Assembly: GCF_023503965.1 (NCBI RefSeq)
Contig: NZ_CP097298.1
Location: forward strand, 2,954,501-3,018,500
Reading direction: 5' to 3'
DNA from: Brevundimonas albigilva
GTDB lineage: Bacteria; Pseudomonadota; Alphaproteobacteria; Caulobacterales; Caulobacteraceae
DNA: 64,000 nt
The translations under genes and the position numbers were made by a program. Positions 54,657-63,810 of the stretch are shown piece by piece. The notes beneath the pieces are model-generated. The model saw only the letters and a program-made list of their open reading frames with translations. It did not search any database and was not told the DNA's origin. Each line of letters opens with the position of its first letter. The stretch's first letter is position 1.

Positions 54657-56324
54657 TCAGCGGCCGAACTTCTGGTGCTGGATGCGCTTGGGGATGATGC
54701 TGTCGGCGCCCAGGCGGCGCATCTTGTCCTGTTCGTAGGCTTCGAAGTTGCCCTCGAACCATTCGACGTGGCCGTCGCCCTCGAAGGCCAGGATGTGGGT
54801 GGCCAGACGGTCCAGGAACCAGCGGTCGTGGGAGATGACCACGGCGCAGCCGGCGAACTCCTCCAGCGCCTCTTCGAGGTTCTGAAGCGTCTCGATGTCC
54901 AGGTCGTTGGTCGGTTCGTCGAGCAGGATCAGGTTGCCCCCCGAGGCCAGGGTCTTGGCCAGGTGGACGCGGTTGCGCTCGCCGCCGGACAGCTGGCCGA
55001 CCTTCTTCTGCTGGTCGCCGCCCTTGAAGTTGAAGCTGCCGACATAGGCGCGGGAGTTAATCTCGCGCTTGCCGACCATCATGATGTCGGTGCCGCCCGA
55101 GATGGCCTGCCAGATGCTCTCGTCCGGCTTCAGGTCGTCGCGCGACTGGTCGACATAGGCCAGCTTGACCGTCTCGCCGACCTTGATCGTGCCGCCGTCG
55201 GGCTTTTCCTGGCCGGTGATCAGCTTGAACATGGTCGACTTGCCGGCGCCGTTCGGGCCGATGACGCCCACGATGCCGTTGGGCGGCAGCTTGAAGGTCA
55301 GGTTGTCGAACAGGGTCTTGTCGCCATACGACTTCTGCAGGCCCTCGACTTCCAGCACGACATTGCCCAGGCGCGGGCCGGGCGGGATCTGGATGACGGC
55401 GAAGGACTGGGCCTGACGGCTGTTTTCCTGCTCCTCGACCATCCGCTCATAGGCGGCCAGACGCGCCTTGGACTTGGCCTGACGGGCCTTGGCACCCGAG
55501 CGCACCCACTCCAGTTCGCGGGTGAGGGCGCGCTGGCGGGCTTCGGATTCCGACTGCTCCTGGACGACGCGCTTCTGCTTGGCTTCCAGCCAGGAAGAAT
55601 AGTTGCCTTCGTGCGGATGGCCGCGGCCGCGGTCCAGCTCCAGGGTCCACTTGGTCACCTGATCCAGGAAGTAGCGGTCGTGGGTCACCAGGATGACGCA
55701 GCCGGGGAAGTTCTCCAGATGATGCTGCAGCCAGGCGACGGATTCGGCGTCCAGGTGGTTGGTCGGTTCGTCCATCAGCAGCATGTCGGGCTTGGACAGC
55801 AGCAGGCGGGCCAGAGCCACGCGGCGCTTTTCACCGCCGGACAGGTTGGTGACGTCCCAGTCGTCGGGCGGGCAGCGCAGGGCGCCCATCGCCTGGTCGA
55901 TGCGGCTGTCGATGTCCCAGACGTCGCCGGCGTCGATCTTTTCCTGAAGAGAAGTCATCTCCTCCATCAGTTCGTCGGTGTAGTTTTCGCCCAGTTCGGC
56001 GGCGACTTCGTTGAAGCGATTGACCCATTGCTTCTCCTCGCACCAGGCCTCGACGTTCTGGCGGACGTTCAGGGCGGGATCCAGCTGGGGCTCCTGCTCC
56101 AGATAGCCGCGCTTGACGCCGTCGGCCGCGCGGGCCTCGCCGGAGAATTCGGTGTCCAGGCCGGCCATGATCTTGAGCAGGGTGGACTTGCCCGAGCCGT
56201 TGACGCCGACCACGCCGATCTTGGCGTCGTTGTAGAAGCTCAGCCAGATGTTCTCGAAGATCTTCTTGCCGCCGGGAAAGGTCTTGGTCAGACCCTGCAT
56301 CTGGAAAATATATTGCTGCGCCAT
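54657..56324 (-). CDS. ettA: ABC-F translation factor EttA
   Basis: 555 residues. Two ABC domains: Walker A GVNGSGKST and GPNGAGKST, signatures LSGGEKRRVALARLLLSKPDMLLMDEPTNHLD and LSGGERNRVHLAKTLASGGNLILLDEPTNDLD. Between them are the arm and the PtIM linker (KWTLELDRGRGHPHEGNYSSWLEAKQKR). The start MAQQYIFQMQGLTKTFPGGKKIFENIWLSFY is diagnostic of EttA. It binds the ribosomal E site and gates translation according to ADP/ATP ratio. It ends 9 bp from the convergent inhibitor gene. Confidence 0.96.
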   Translation of the reverse strand: MAQQYIFQMQGLTKTFPGGKKIFENIWLSFYNDAKIGVVGVNGSGKSTLLKIMAGLDTEFSGEARAADGVKRGYLEQEPQLDPALNVRQNVEAWCEEKQWVNRFNEVAAELGENYTDELMEEMTSLQEKIDAGDVWDIDSRIDQAMGALRCPPDDWDVTNLSGGEKRRVALARLLLSKPDMLLMDEPTNHLDAESVAWLQHHLENFPGCVILVTHDRYFLDQVTKWTLELDRGRGHPHEGNYSSWLEAKQKRVVQEQSESEARQRALTRELEWVRSGAKARQAKSKARLAAYERMVEEQENSRQAQSFAVIQIPPGPRLGNVVLEVEGLQKSYGDKTLFDNLTFKLPPNGIVGVIGPNGAGKSTMFKLITGQEKPDGGTIKVGETVKLAYVDQSRDDLKPDESIWQAISGGTDIMMVGKREINSRAYVGSFNFKGGDQQKKVGQLSGGERNRVHLAKTLASGGNLILLDEPTNDLDIETLQNLEEALEEFAGCAVVISHDRWFLDRLATHILAFEGDGHVEWFEGNFEAYEQDKMRRLGADSIIPKRIQHQKFGR

Positions 56325-56504
56325 GAGGTGCGGTTTCGCCCTTGGGGTTCGTCGGATGGGGAGGTTCGCGCGGATGTAGCGATCCTGAGGGCCGAGGGCA
56401 AATGAGGCGAGGAGCCGGCCGTCCCTTCGGCCGCCGGTCGCGGCGATGTTATTGGTCTTTCGCGGACCGGTGTTCGATCATTCGCGGAGGAGCAGGGACG
56501 CGTG

Positions 56505-57014
56505 ATGCGCTATCGGACGCGCGCGGCGGCGCTGGTTGTCGCCTTGATGGCGGCGGGCGTCGCGCAGGCCCAGGGGCGACCGCCGGCGCCCGTGCTGGCG
56601 GCGGTGCAGGCGATGGACACGATGTGCCGGGAATTCGGCACGCCCGGAGACAAGAGCGGCCTGCTTCGCGCGGCGGACCTGAACGGCGACGGCGTCGCGG
56701 ACTGGGTTCTGGACGAGGGCGCCTATGTCTGCGAGGGCGCGGCCAGCCTGTTCGGCGGGTCGGGCGGCTCCCAGGTCAGCGTCTGGGCTGGGCGGCGGGA
56801 CGGCGGCGCCTCGGAGCCTTTCACCCATGGCGCGTTTGGGGCCGTGATCGACGGCGGACGCCTGTGGTTGATGGTCGGCGGGGAGATGTGCGGCCAGAAG
56901 ACTGCAGGACTGGCGCGGGCCGAATACGAGGGGTGCCGCCGTCCGCTGGCGTGGGACGCGCGAACGGGGCGGTTCGATTTCGCACCGGTCTCGGAGGCGC
57001 GGCCTGTGGACTGA
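56505..57014 (+). CDS. predicted secreted protein of unknown function
   Basis: 169 residues. Residues 1-22 (MRYRTRAAALVVALMAAGVAQAQG) form a signal peptide with an AQA cleavage site. The mature part has four Cys (TMCREFG, AYVCEG, GEMCGQ, EGCRR), probably two disulfides, and a loop DLNGDGVADWVLDEG that resembles a calcium-binding or FG-GAP-type Asp-rich turn. I do not recognise a named family. A GTG three bases upstream of the ATG could also serve. It is divergent from ettA. Confidence 0.75.
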   Translation: MRYRTRAAALVVALMAAGVAQAQGRPPAPVLAAVQAMDTMCREFGTPGDKSGLLRAADLNGDGVADWVLDEGAYVCEGAASLFGGSGGSQVSVWAGRRDGGASEPFTHGAFGAVIDGGRLWLMVGGEMCGQKTAGLARAEYEGCRRPLAWDARTGRFDFAPVSEARPVD

Positions 57015-57029
57015 CGGGCGCCCGCGCGT

Positions 57030-57641
57030 TCAGGCGTAGTTGAAGCTGATCGAGATGCGGTCGGACTTGGCCTGATTGGTCGGCACCTCGTGGCGCAGCC
57101 AGCTTTCCCACATCAGCACCGTGCCCGCCTGGGGCCGCAGATAGACAAAGGGGCGCTCAGCCTCGGGTGCGTCGTCGGTCACGGACGGGCGGGCCATCAT
57201 GAAGGGCAGGCGCGGGTCCTCCAGCTTCAGCGAGGAGGCGCCGTCGGGGATGTCGACATAGACGGTGCCGGACAGGAAGGCGTGCGGGTGGAGATGGCCG
57301 GTGTGGCCGCCGCCGGGCTTCAGGATGTTGACCCACAGATTGTCGAGGCGCGGCTTTCGAGCCAGGTCGAACTTCAGCGCCTTGGCGTAGGCGACGGCGT
57401 GGCGGTCCAGGTGGCGCTTCAGTTCGGCGAACTCAGGGAAGCGCTGGGGCAGGTCGTTCAGTGAGCCGTAGGAGGTGTAGCCGCGATAGGCGTTGGCCCG
57501 GCACCAGCGGCGGCCGGCCTCGTCCTCCTGGGCCATCATGCGGCAGACGTCGACCAGTTGGGCGTTGAAGTCGGCCCAGCCCCGGCCGTCGGCGAGGGAG
57601 GCTTCATAGACCTGGGTGACGAAGAGGGGGCGCAGGGACAT
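57030..57641 (-). CDS. TIGR02466-like 2OG-Fe(II) oxygenase superfamily protein
   Basis: 203 residues. The pattern YRGYTSYGSLNDLPQRFPEFAELKRHLDRH, NLWVNILKPGGGHTGHLHPHAFLSGTVYVDIP and the C-terminal PQAGTVLMWESWLRHEVPTNQAKSDRISISFNYA fits TIGR02466. Candidate iron ligands are the His pair in HLHPHA and the distal His in WLRHEVP, with Arg of SDRISISFN for 2-oxoglutarate. The substrate is unknown. Confidence 0.8.
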   Translation of the reverse strand: MSLRPLFVTQVYEASLADGRGWADFNAQLVDVCRMMAQEDEAGRRWCRANAYRGYTSYGSLNDLPQRFPEFAELKRHLDRHAVAYAKALKFDLARKPRLDNLWVNILKPGGGHTGHLHPHAFLSGTVYVDIPDGASSLKLEDPRLPFMMARPSVTDDAPEAERPFVYLRPQAGTVLMWESWLRHEVPTNQAKSDRISISFNYA

Positions 57642-57727
57642 GGGACCGGCTTAGACTCCTGGGCGGCGGTTGAGAAGGTCCGTGCAGGGCCGCTCGCCTC
57701 CGGCGCACGTCCGGCTAAGAACCTTCC

Positions 57728-59692
57728 ATGTTCAAGTCTGTCCTGGTCGCCAATCGCGGCGAAATCGCCTGCCGTGTCTTCCGCACCGCCAAGCGGATGG
57801 GGATTCGCACCGTCGCCGTCTATTCCGAGGCCGACGCGGACGCCCTGCACGTGCGCGAAGCCGACGAGGCGGTGCTGATCGGGCCGGCGCCGGCGCGCGA
57901 AAGCTATCTGGACGGGGCCAAGGTGTTGGCGGCGGCCAAGGCTGTGGGGGCGGAGGCGATCCACCCCGGCTATGGCTTCCTGAGCGAGAACGCCGACTTC
58001 GCCGAGGCGGTGACGGCGGCCGGTCTGGTCTGGATCGGGCCGGACCCGAAGTCGATCCGAGCCATGGGGCTGAAGGACGCGGCCAAGCAGTTGATGATCG
58101 AGGCCGGGGTGCCGGTGACGCCGGGCTATCAGGGCGCGGACCAGTCGGAGGAGACGCTGACAGCCGAGGCGGCGCGGATCGGCTACCCGGTGCTGATCAA
58201 GGCGGTCGCGGGCGGGGGCGGCAAGGGGATGAAGCGGGTCGACGATCCGGCCGATTTCGCCGCCGGCCTGGCCAGCGCCAAGCGCGAGGGGGCGGCGGCG
58301 TTCGGCGACGACCGGGTGCTGATCGAACGCTACATCACCCGGCCCCGCCACATCGAGGTCCAGGTCTTCGGCGACCGGCACGGCAACGTGGTGCACCTGT
58401 ACGAGCGAGACTGTTCCCTGCAACGCCGCCACCAGAAGGTGATCGAGGAGGCGCCGGCGCCGGGCATGAGCGAGGCCGTGCGGGCGGCGGTGACCGGGGC
58501 GGCGATCAAGGCGGCCAAGGCGGTCGACTATGTCGGGGCCGGCACCATCGAGTTCATCGCCGACGCCTCGGACGGGCTGAAGGCGGACGGCGTCTGGTTC
58601 ATGGAGATGAACACCCGGCTGCAGGTCGAACACCCCGTGACCGAGAGCGTCACCGGCGTCGATCTGGTCGAATGGCAGTTCCGCGTGGCGGCGGGCGAGC
58701 CGATCCCGCTGAAGCAGGACGAGATCAAGCTGAACGGCTGGGCCATGGAGGCGCGGCTGTATGCCGAGGACCCGGCCAACGGCTTTTTGCCGAGCATCGG
58801 CCGGCTGGAGCACTTCGTTCTGCCCGACGACATCCGTGTCGACACCGGCGTGGAGCAGGGCGGCGAGGTCAGCCAGTTCTACGATCCGATGATCGCCAAG
58901 CTGATCGTCCACGCGGACACGCGCGAGGCGGCGGCGGCGAAACTGGCCGAGGCGGCGGGCGAGGTGGAAGTCTGGCCTGTCCGCACCAACGCCGGCTTCC
59001 TGAAACGCTGCCTCGAACACCCGCGCTTCACAGCCGGGGACGTGGATACCGGGTTCATCGCGGCGGAGGAGGCGGCGCTGCAGCCGGCGGAGTCGGACGA
59101 GGCGACGCTGGCGGCGCTGACGCTGGTTGCCGAGGCGGCGGCGGATCGGGTGGAGAGCGGGGCCGACCGGTTCAGCCCCTGGGGCGGGCGACCCGGTCTG
59201 TCGTATGGCGTGCGGCTGAACGCGCCGCCGGCCGCAACGGTGTGGGCGCAGTTGGACGGGCGCGGCGTCTCAGCGCCGGTGACGCCGGTCGAGACCGGCT
59301 GGCGAGCGCAGGGCGGCGCCGTGGCGCACGTGGGCTTCGACCAGGTGCAGGCGGGCGAGCGGCTGTTCGGCTATCAGGCGGTCGAGGACGGCTTCGTCCT
59401 GTTCGTCGACGGCGAGGCGCAACGGGTCACGCCCTATCGCGCGGCCGTCGGCGGCGGCGCCGGGGCCGTTTCTGACGGTTCCCTCCGGGCGCCCATGCCG
59501 GGCAAGATCGTGGCCGCGCCGATCAAGGCGGGCGACCCGGTGGCCAAGGGCCAGACGGTCGTCGTGCTGGAGGCCATGAAGATGGAGCACGCCCTGACCG
59601 CGCCGTTCGACGGGGTGGTCGAGAGCGTCGCCGTCGTCGGCGAGCAGGTGAGCGAGGCCGCCGTGCTGGCGGTGGTGAAGGCGGACGCCTAG
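57728..59692 (+). CDS. mccA: biotin-dependent acyl-CoA carboxylase alpha subunit (methylcrotonyl-CoA type)
   Basis: 654 residues. Biotin carboxylase domain 1-450: FKSVLVANRGEIACRVFRTAKRMG, HPGYGFLSENADFAE, VAGGGGKGMKRV (ATP lid), EFIADASDG, MEMNTRLQVEHPVTE and GWAMEARLYAEDP. The biotin carboxyl carrier domain is at the end with EAMKMEHALTAPFDGVV. Length and BC-BT-BCCP layout fit methylcrotonyl-CoA carboxylase alpha (leucine breakdown), with propionyl- or geranyl-CoA carboxylases as alternatives. No beta subunit gene is next to it in this window, unlike the usual liu cluster. Confidence 0.85.
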   Translation: MFKSVLVANRGEIACRVFRTAKRMGIRTVAVYSEADADALHVREADEAVLIGPAPARESYLDGAKVLAAAKAVGAEAIHPGYGFLSENADFAEAVTAAGLVWIGPDPKSIRAMGLKDAAKQLMIEAGVPVTPGYQGADQSEETLTAEAARIGYPVLIKAVAGGGGKGMKRVDDPADFAAGLASAKREGAAAFGDDRVLIERYITRPRHIEVQVFGDRHGNVVHLYERDCSLQRRHQKVIEEAPAPGMSEAVRAAVTGAAIKAAKAVDYVGAGTIEFIADASDGLKADGVWFMEMNTRLQVEHPVTESVTGVDLVEWQFRVAAGEPIPLKQDEIKLNGWAMEARLYAEDPANGFLPSIGRLEHFVLPDDIRVDTGVEQGGEVSQFYDPMIAKLIVHADTREAAAAKLAEAAGEVEVWPVRTNAGFLKRCLEHPRFTAGDVDTGFIAAEEAALQPAESDEATLAALTLVAEAAADRVESGADRFSPWGGRPGLSYGVRLNAPPAATVWAQLDGRGVSAPVTPVETGWRAQGGAVAHVGFDQVQAGERLFGYQAVEDGFVLFVDGEAQRVTPYRAAVGGGAGAVSDGSLRAPMPGKIVAAPIKAGDPVAKGQTVVVLEAMKMEHALTAPFDGVVESVAVVGEQVSEAAVLAVVKADA

Positions 59693-59701
59693 ATCGCGGC
59701 C

Positions 59702-60100
59702 ATGCCCCTTCACATCATCAAGCTGGGCGTCGGCGTGCCGGACGTCGAATGGCTGGAGCGGCGCGCCGCCAAGGGCGGGCCGCTGGTGGTCCATACGCGC
59801 ATGACCCCCAAGCGCGCGGCCGAGGTCGAGGACGGCGGTTCGCTGTTCTGGGTGGTGAAGGGGACGATCGTCTGCCGCCAGCCGGTGCTGGACATCTCGA
59901 CCCTGGGCGAGGGCAAGGCCAGCCGGTGCGAGATCACCCTGGAGCCCAAGGTCATTCGCACCGCGCCGATGGGGCGGCGGCCGTTCCAGGGCTGGCGCTA
60001 TTTCGAGGCCAAGGACGCGCCGGCGGACCTGGATACGCTGGAGGCCGGCGAGGCGCCCGAAGAGCTGGTGAAACAGCTGCGTGAACTCGGGGCCTGGTAG
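59702..60100 (+). CDS. DUF1489 family protein
   Basis: 132 residues, full length for this alphaproteobacterial family. Signatures are LHIIKLGVGVPDVEWLERR, THMTPKR-like HTRMTPKRAAEVEDGGSLFWVVKGTIVCRQPVLDI and RRPFQGWRYFEAKDAPADL. The function is unknown. It starts 9 bp after the carboxylase gene on the same strand. Confidence 0.88.
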   Translation: MPLHIIKLGVGVPDVEWLERRAAKGGPLVVHTRMTPKRAAEVEDGGSLFWVVKGTIVCRQPVLDISTLGEGKASRCEITLEPKVIRTAPMGRRPFQGWRYFEAKDAPADLDTLEAGEAPEELVKQLRELGAW

Positions 60101-60163
60101 CCCAGATCCACAAAGATTTTGGGAGTTGACCCCGGCGTGGACGCGTGGCCTGTGCCGCGTCCG

Positions 60164-61510
60164 ATGTCGTTCCTGAGCCCTACATCCCGAACCGCGTTGC
60201 GCGACCTGCTGGCCCTGGCCTGGCCGGTGATCCTGGCGCGTCTGGGCATCATGACCATGGGGCTGACCGACGCCATCGTGGTGGGCAACTACTCCAGCCG
60301 GGAACTGGCCTATCATTCCCTGGCGTGGGCGCCGACGTCGATCGTGGTGACGACGGCGGTCGGGCTGATGCTGGGCGTGCAGGTGATGACCGCGCGGATG
60401 CTGGGCGAGGGGCGCCGTCACGCGGTCGGCGCGGTGCTGCGTCGGGGCATGGTCTATGCCGTGCAGATCGGCGTGGTGTCGATGATCGCCCTGATCGCGG
60501 TCGGGCCGTGGGGGCTGGGTCGGATCGGGCTTGAGGACGGGCTGGCGCAAGGGGCCGGACCGGCGCTGGTCGTCTTCGCCCTGTCGATGCCTTTCTATCT
60601 GATCTCGGTCGCCGGGCAGTTCTTCCTGGAGGCGCTGGGGCGGCCCAAGCCCGGCATGGCGGCCATGTGGGTGGCCAATGGCGTGAACCTGGCGCTGAAC
60701 CTGGTGCTGGTGCCCGACCTGCTCGGCGTCGGCTTCGACGGCGCCTTCGCCTCGGCCTGGGCGACGTTCGGGGCGCGCGCGGCCCTGGCGATCTTTCTGG
60801 TCGTCTACATCCTGCGCCTGCCCGAGGCGCGGGCCCTGGGCGTGTTCGACAAGCCCGAGCGCGACCCGCAGGGCGCGCGGGACCAGGTCAAGGTCGGCCT
60901 GGGGGCCGGGGCGTCCTATTTCATCGAGGTCGGCGCCTTCTCGGGCTTCACCTTCTTCGCCGGCCAGATCGGCGCGGCCGAGACGGCGGCCTGGGCGGTG
61001 GTGCTGAACGTGTCGGCCATCGTCTTCATGATCCCCATGGGCCTCTCGTCGGCGACGGCGGTGCTGGTGGGGCGGAGCTATGGCGCGGGCGACGGGCGGG
61101 GCGTGCTGAGGGCCGGGCTGGCGGGACTGGGCGTGGTGACGGCGCTGACCTTCGTGGTGGCCCTGGTCGTCTGGCCCAGCGCGCACCTGATCGTGGGGGC
61201 CTATAATCGGGACGCGGCGCTGCTGGCGATCGCCGCGCCGGCCCTGGTCCTGGCGACGCTGTTCTTCGTTGCGGACGGCGTGCAGGTGGTGGCGGCCCAG
61301 GCCAATCGCGCGGCGGGCGACGTCTGGTGGCCGACGATCATGCACTTCACCGCCTATGGCGCCGTCATGATGCCGCTGGGTTGGGTGCTGGCCCGCCAGA
61401 TGGGCGTCAACGGTCTGGTCTGGGCCATCATCGTGGCCAGCCTGACGTCTTCGACCCTGCTGGCCGGCCGGTTCGTCCGCATCGCACGGCGCTTGCCGCA
61501 AGGCGTTTGA
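60164..61510 (+). CDS. MATE family efflux transporter
   Basis: 448 residues with 12 hydrophobic segments in two pseudo-symmetric halves. The MATE pattern is visible in LALAWPVILARLGIMTMGLTDAIVVGNYSSRELAYHSLAW, FFLEALGRPKPGMAAMWVANGVNLALN, and SATAVLVGRSYGAGDGRGVLRAG. It exports an unknown cation or drug, driven by H+ or Na+. The ATG at 60164 (MSFLSPTSRTALRDLL) is preferred over longer open-frame starts that add an unrelated Pro-rich leader. Confidence 0.9.
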   Translation: MSFLSPTSRTALRDLLALAWPVILARLGIMTMGLTDAIVVGNYSSRELAYHSLAWAPTSIVVTTAVGLMLGVQVMTARMLGEGRRHAVGAVLRRGMVYAVQIGVVSMIALIAVGPWGLGRIGLEDGLAQGAGPALVVFALSMPFYLISVAGQFFLEALGRPKPGMAAMWVANGVNLALNLVLVPDLLGVGFDGAFASAWATFGARAALAIFLVVYILRLPEARALGVFDKPERDPQGARDQVKVGLGAGASYFIEVGAFSGFTFFAGQIGAAETAAWAVVLNVSAIVFMIPMGLSSATAVLVGRSYGAGDGRGVLRAGLAGLGVVTALTFVVALVVWPSAHLIVGAYNRDAALLAIAAPALVLATLFFVADGVQVVAAQANRAAGDVWWPTIMHFTAYGAVMMPLGWVLARQMGVNGLVWAIIVASLTSSTLLAGRFVRIARRLPQGV

Positions 61511-61564
61511 GGAAAGCGCCGCGCCGCTCTATATCCCTGCGCTTCCCCGAACTCCTGGACGATC

Positions 61565-63268
61565 ATGGCCCGCATCCTCATCACCTCGGCGCTGCCCTAC
61601 ATCAACGGCATCAAGCACCTGGGGAATCTGGCGGGTTCGATGCTGCCGGCCGACGTCTGGGCGCGGTTCAAGCGGGCGCAGGGGCATGAGGTCCTCTACA
61701 TCTGCGCCACCGACGAGCACGGCACCCCGGCCGAACTGGCCGCCGCCGCCGCCGGTCAGGACGTGCGGACCTATTGCGACGAGCAGCACCTGATCCAGAA
61801 GCAGGCGGGCGAGGCGTTCGGCCTAAGCTACGACTGGTTCGGCCGTTCCTCCAACCCGCAGAACCATCGCCTGACCCAGCACTTCGCCGAGGCGCTGGAG
61901 AACAACGGCCTGATCGAGGAGCGGGTCGACCGGATGATCTATTCGATCGACGACGCCCGCTTCCTGCCCGACCGCTATGTCGAGGGGACCTGCCCCCACT
62001 GCGCCTATCCCAAGGCGCGCGGCGACCAGTGCGACAACTGCGGCCGGCTGCTGGATCCCACCGACCTGATCGACCCGTATTCGGCGGTGTCCGGCTCGAA
62101 GAACCTGGAGGTGCGCGACACCCGCCACCTCTATCTGCTGCAGACCAAGATCGAACCGGAAATCCGCGCCTGGGTGGACGGCAAGACCGGCTGGCAGCAA
62201 CTGGCCAAGTCCATCGCCTACAAGCACCTGGACGAGGGGCTGATCGACCGCGGCATCACCCGCGACCTGGCCTGGGGCGTGCCGGTGACCAAGGACGGCT
62301 TCCCCCGTCCGGGCATGGAGGACAAGGTCTTCTACGTCTGGTTTGACGCCCCCATCGAATATATCGCCGCGACCGAGGAATGGGCCGAGGCGACGGGCCG
62401 CACCTGGCGCGACTGGTGGCGGCTGGACGAGGGGGCGGAAGACGTCCGCTACGTCCAGTTCATGGGCAAGGACAACGTCGCCTTCCACACGGTTTCCTTT
62501 CCGGCGACCATCATCGGCTCGGGCGAACCGTGGAAGACGGTGGACCAGCTGAAGGCCTTCAACTGGCTGAACTGGTATGGCAGCAAGTTCTCGACCAGCC
62601 AGAAGCGCGGCGTCTTCATGGACCAGGCGCTGGAGCTGCTGCCGGCCGACTACTGGCGCTGGCGCCTGACGGCTTACGGCCCGGAACACGCGGATTCGGC
62701 CTTCACCTGGGAGGACTTCCAGGCTTCGACCAACAAGGACCTGGCCGACGTGCTGGGCAACTTCGTCAACCGCATCGTGAAGTTCGCCGAGTCCAAGTTC
62801 GACGGCGTCGTGCCCGAGGGCGGCGAGCCGGGACCGGTCGAAGCCAAGCTGGAGGCCGACCTCCGCGCCGCGGTCGCCGAGGCGACCGAGCAGTTCGAGG
62901 CGATGGAGTTCCGCAAGGCCGCCCAGGCCGTGCGCGCCGCCTGGGTGCTGGGCAACGAATATCTGCAGGAAGCCGCGCCGTGGACGGCGTTGAAGACCGA
63001 CCGCGACCGCGCCGCCGTCGGCGTCCGCACCGGCCTGAACCTGGTCGCCCTGTTCGCGCGCCTGGCCGCGCCGATCCTGCCGTTCACCGCGCCGAGGATC
63101 GCGGCCTCGGTCGGATCGACCGATCTGTCGTGGCCGGGTGCAGCCGAGGACCTGCTGAACACCCTGCCGGTCGGCGGCGTGGTCCAGGCCCAGGGCGTGC
63201 TGTTCGCCAAGATCGAGGATGCGCAGGTCGCGGAATGGTCCAACCGCTTCGGCGGCGCGGAAGGCTGA
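61565..63268 (+). CDS. metG: methionyl-tRNA synthetase
   Basis: 567 residues, class I aaRS. HIGH-like motif HLGN (18-21) in [24 protein letters not shown] zinc knuckle follows in [18 protein letters not shown]. The KMSKS region reads [13 protein letters not shown], the divergent KFS-type seen in archaeal-like MetRS rather than E. coli KMSKS. There is no C-terminal tRNA-binding (EMAP) domain. The motif [16 protein letters not shown] lines the methionine pocket. Confidence 0.95.
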   Translation: MARILITSALPYINGIKHLGNLAGSMLPADVWARFKRAQGHEVLYICATDEHGTPAELAAAAAGQDVRTYCDEQHLIQKQAGEAFGLSYDWFGRSSNPQNHRLTQHFAEALENNGLIEERVDRMIYSIDDARFLPDRYVEGTCPHCAYPKARGDQCDNCGRLLDPTDLIDPYSAVSGSKNLEVRDTRHLYLLQTKIEPEIRAWVDGKTGWQQLAKSIAYKHLDEGLIDRGITRDLAWGVPVTKDGFPRPGMEDKVFYVWFDAPIEYIAATEEWAEATGRTWRDWWRLDEGAEDVRYVQFMGKDNVAFHTVSFPATIIGSGEPWKTVDQLKAFNWLNWYGSKFSTSQKRGVFMDQALELLPADYWRWRLTAYGPEHADSAFTWEDFQASTNKDLADVLGNFVNRIVKFAESKFDGVVPEGGEPGPVEAKLEADLRAAVAEATEQFEAMEFRKAAQAVRAAWVLGNEYLQEAAPWTALKTDRDRAAVGVRTGLNLVALFARLAAPILPFTAPRIAASVGSTDLSWPGAAEDLLNTLPVGGVVQAQGVLFAKIEDAQVAEWSNRFGGAEG

Positions 63269-63272
63269 CGGC

Positions 63273-63806
63273 CTAGCGTCTGTTCCAGGGCGCCTGGCCC
63301 AACAGCATCGCCAGGCCGCACCAGCCGGTCGCGCCCGCGGCCGCCAGCGCCGCGCCCAGCAGGCCGGCAAGGACGAAGCCGGCGGGATGGATGGCGAAGC
63401 CGGCCAGAACGCCTAGCGTCACCAGCGTCCCGACGACGATCTGCACCTGGCGGAAGATCGAGACCGGCGGGCCGCCGGGCGCCGCCTCGACGATCGGCAG
63501 GCCGTCGCGGCGCCAAGCCTCGATCCCTCCATCCAGGTTGAACACGGGCTGACCGCCGGGCGCGACGGCGCCTATGGCGGCGCAGGCCTGGCCGCCGCGC
63601 GCGCCCTTCTGGCACTGAAACACGATCGCGCGGTCCGCCGGCAGGTCCATGTCGCGCAGGATCGCCGCCGTCCGGGCCAGGGGCGCCGACAAGGCGTAGG
63701 GAATGTGGCTGGCGGCGAACTCGTTCGGCTCGCGCACGTCGATCAGCACCGCCTGGCCAGAGACCAGCAAGGCCATCGCCTGACGGGGGGAGACGGTGTC
63801 GACCAT
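63273..63806 (-). CDS. rhodanese fused to DUF2892 membrane domain (YgaP-like)
   Basis: 177 residues. The rhodanese domain (1-105) has LIDVREPNEFAASHIPYALSAPL and the active-site loop FQCQKGARGGQA with the persulfide-carrying Cys. Residues 120-170 contain two hydrophobic helices (VQIVVGTLVTLGVLAGFAIHPAGFVLAGLLGAALAAAGATG), the DUF2892 module that makes YgaP a membrane sulfurtransferase. It starts 4 bp after the ArsR stop, so the two form an operon that probably handles sulfide or persulfide. Confidence 0.9.
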   Translation of the reverse strand: MVDTVSPRQAMALLVSGQAVLIDVREPNEFAASHIPYALSAPLARTAAILRDMDLPADRAIVFQCQKGARGGQACAAIGAVAPGGQPVFNLDGGIEAWRRDGLPIVEAAPGGPPVSIFRQVQIVVGTLVTLGVLAGFAIHPAGFVLAGLLGAALAAAGATGWCGLAMLLGQAPWNRR

Positions 63807-63810
63807 GTGG

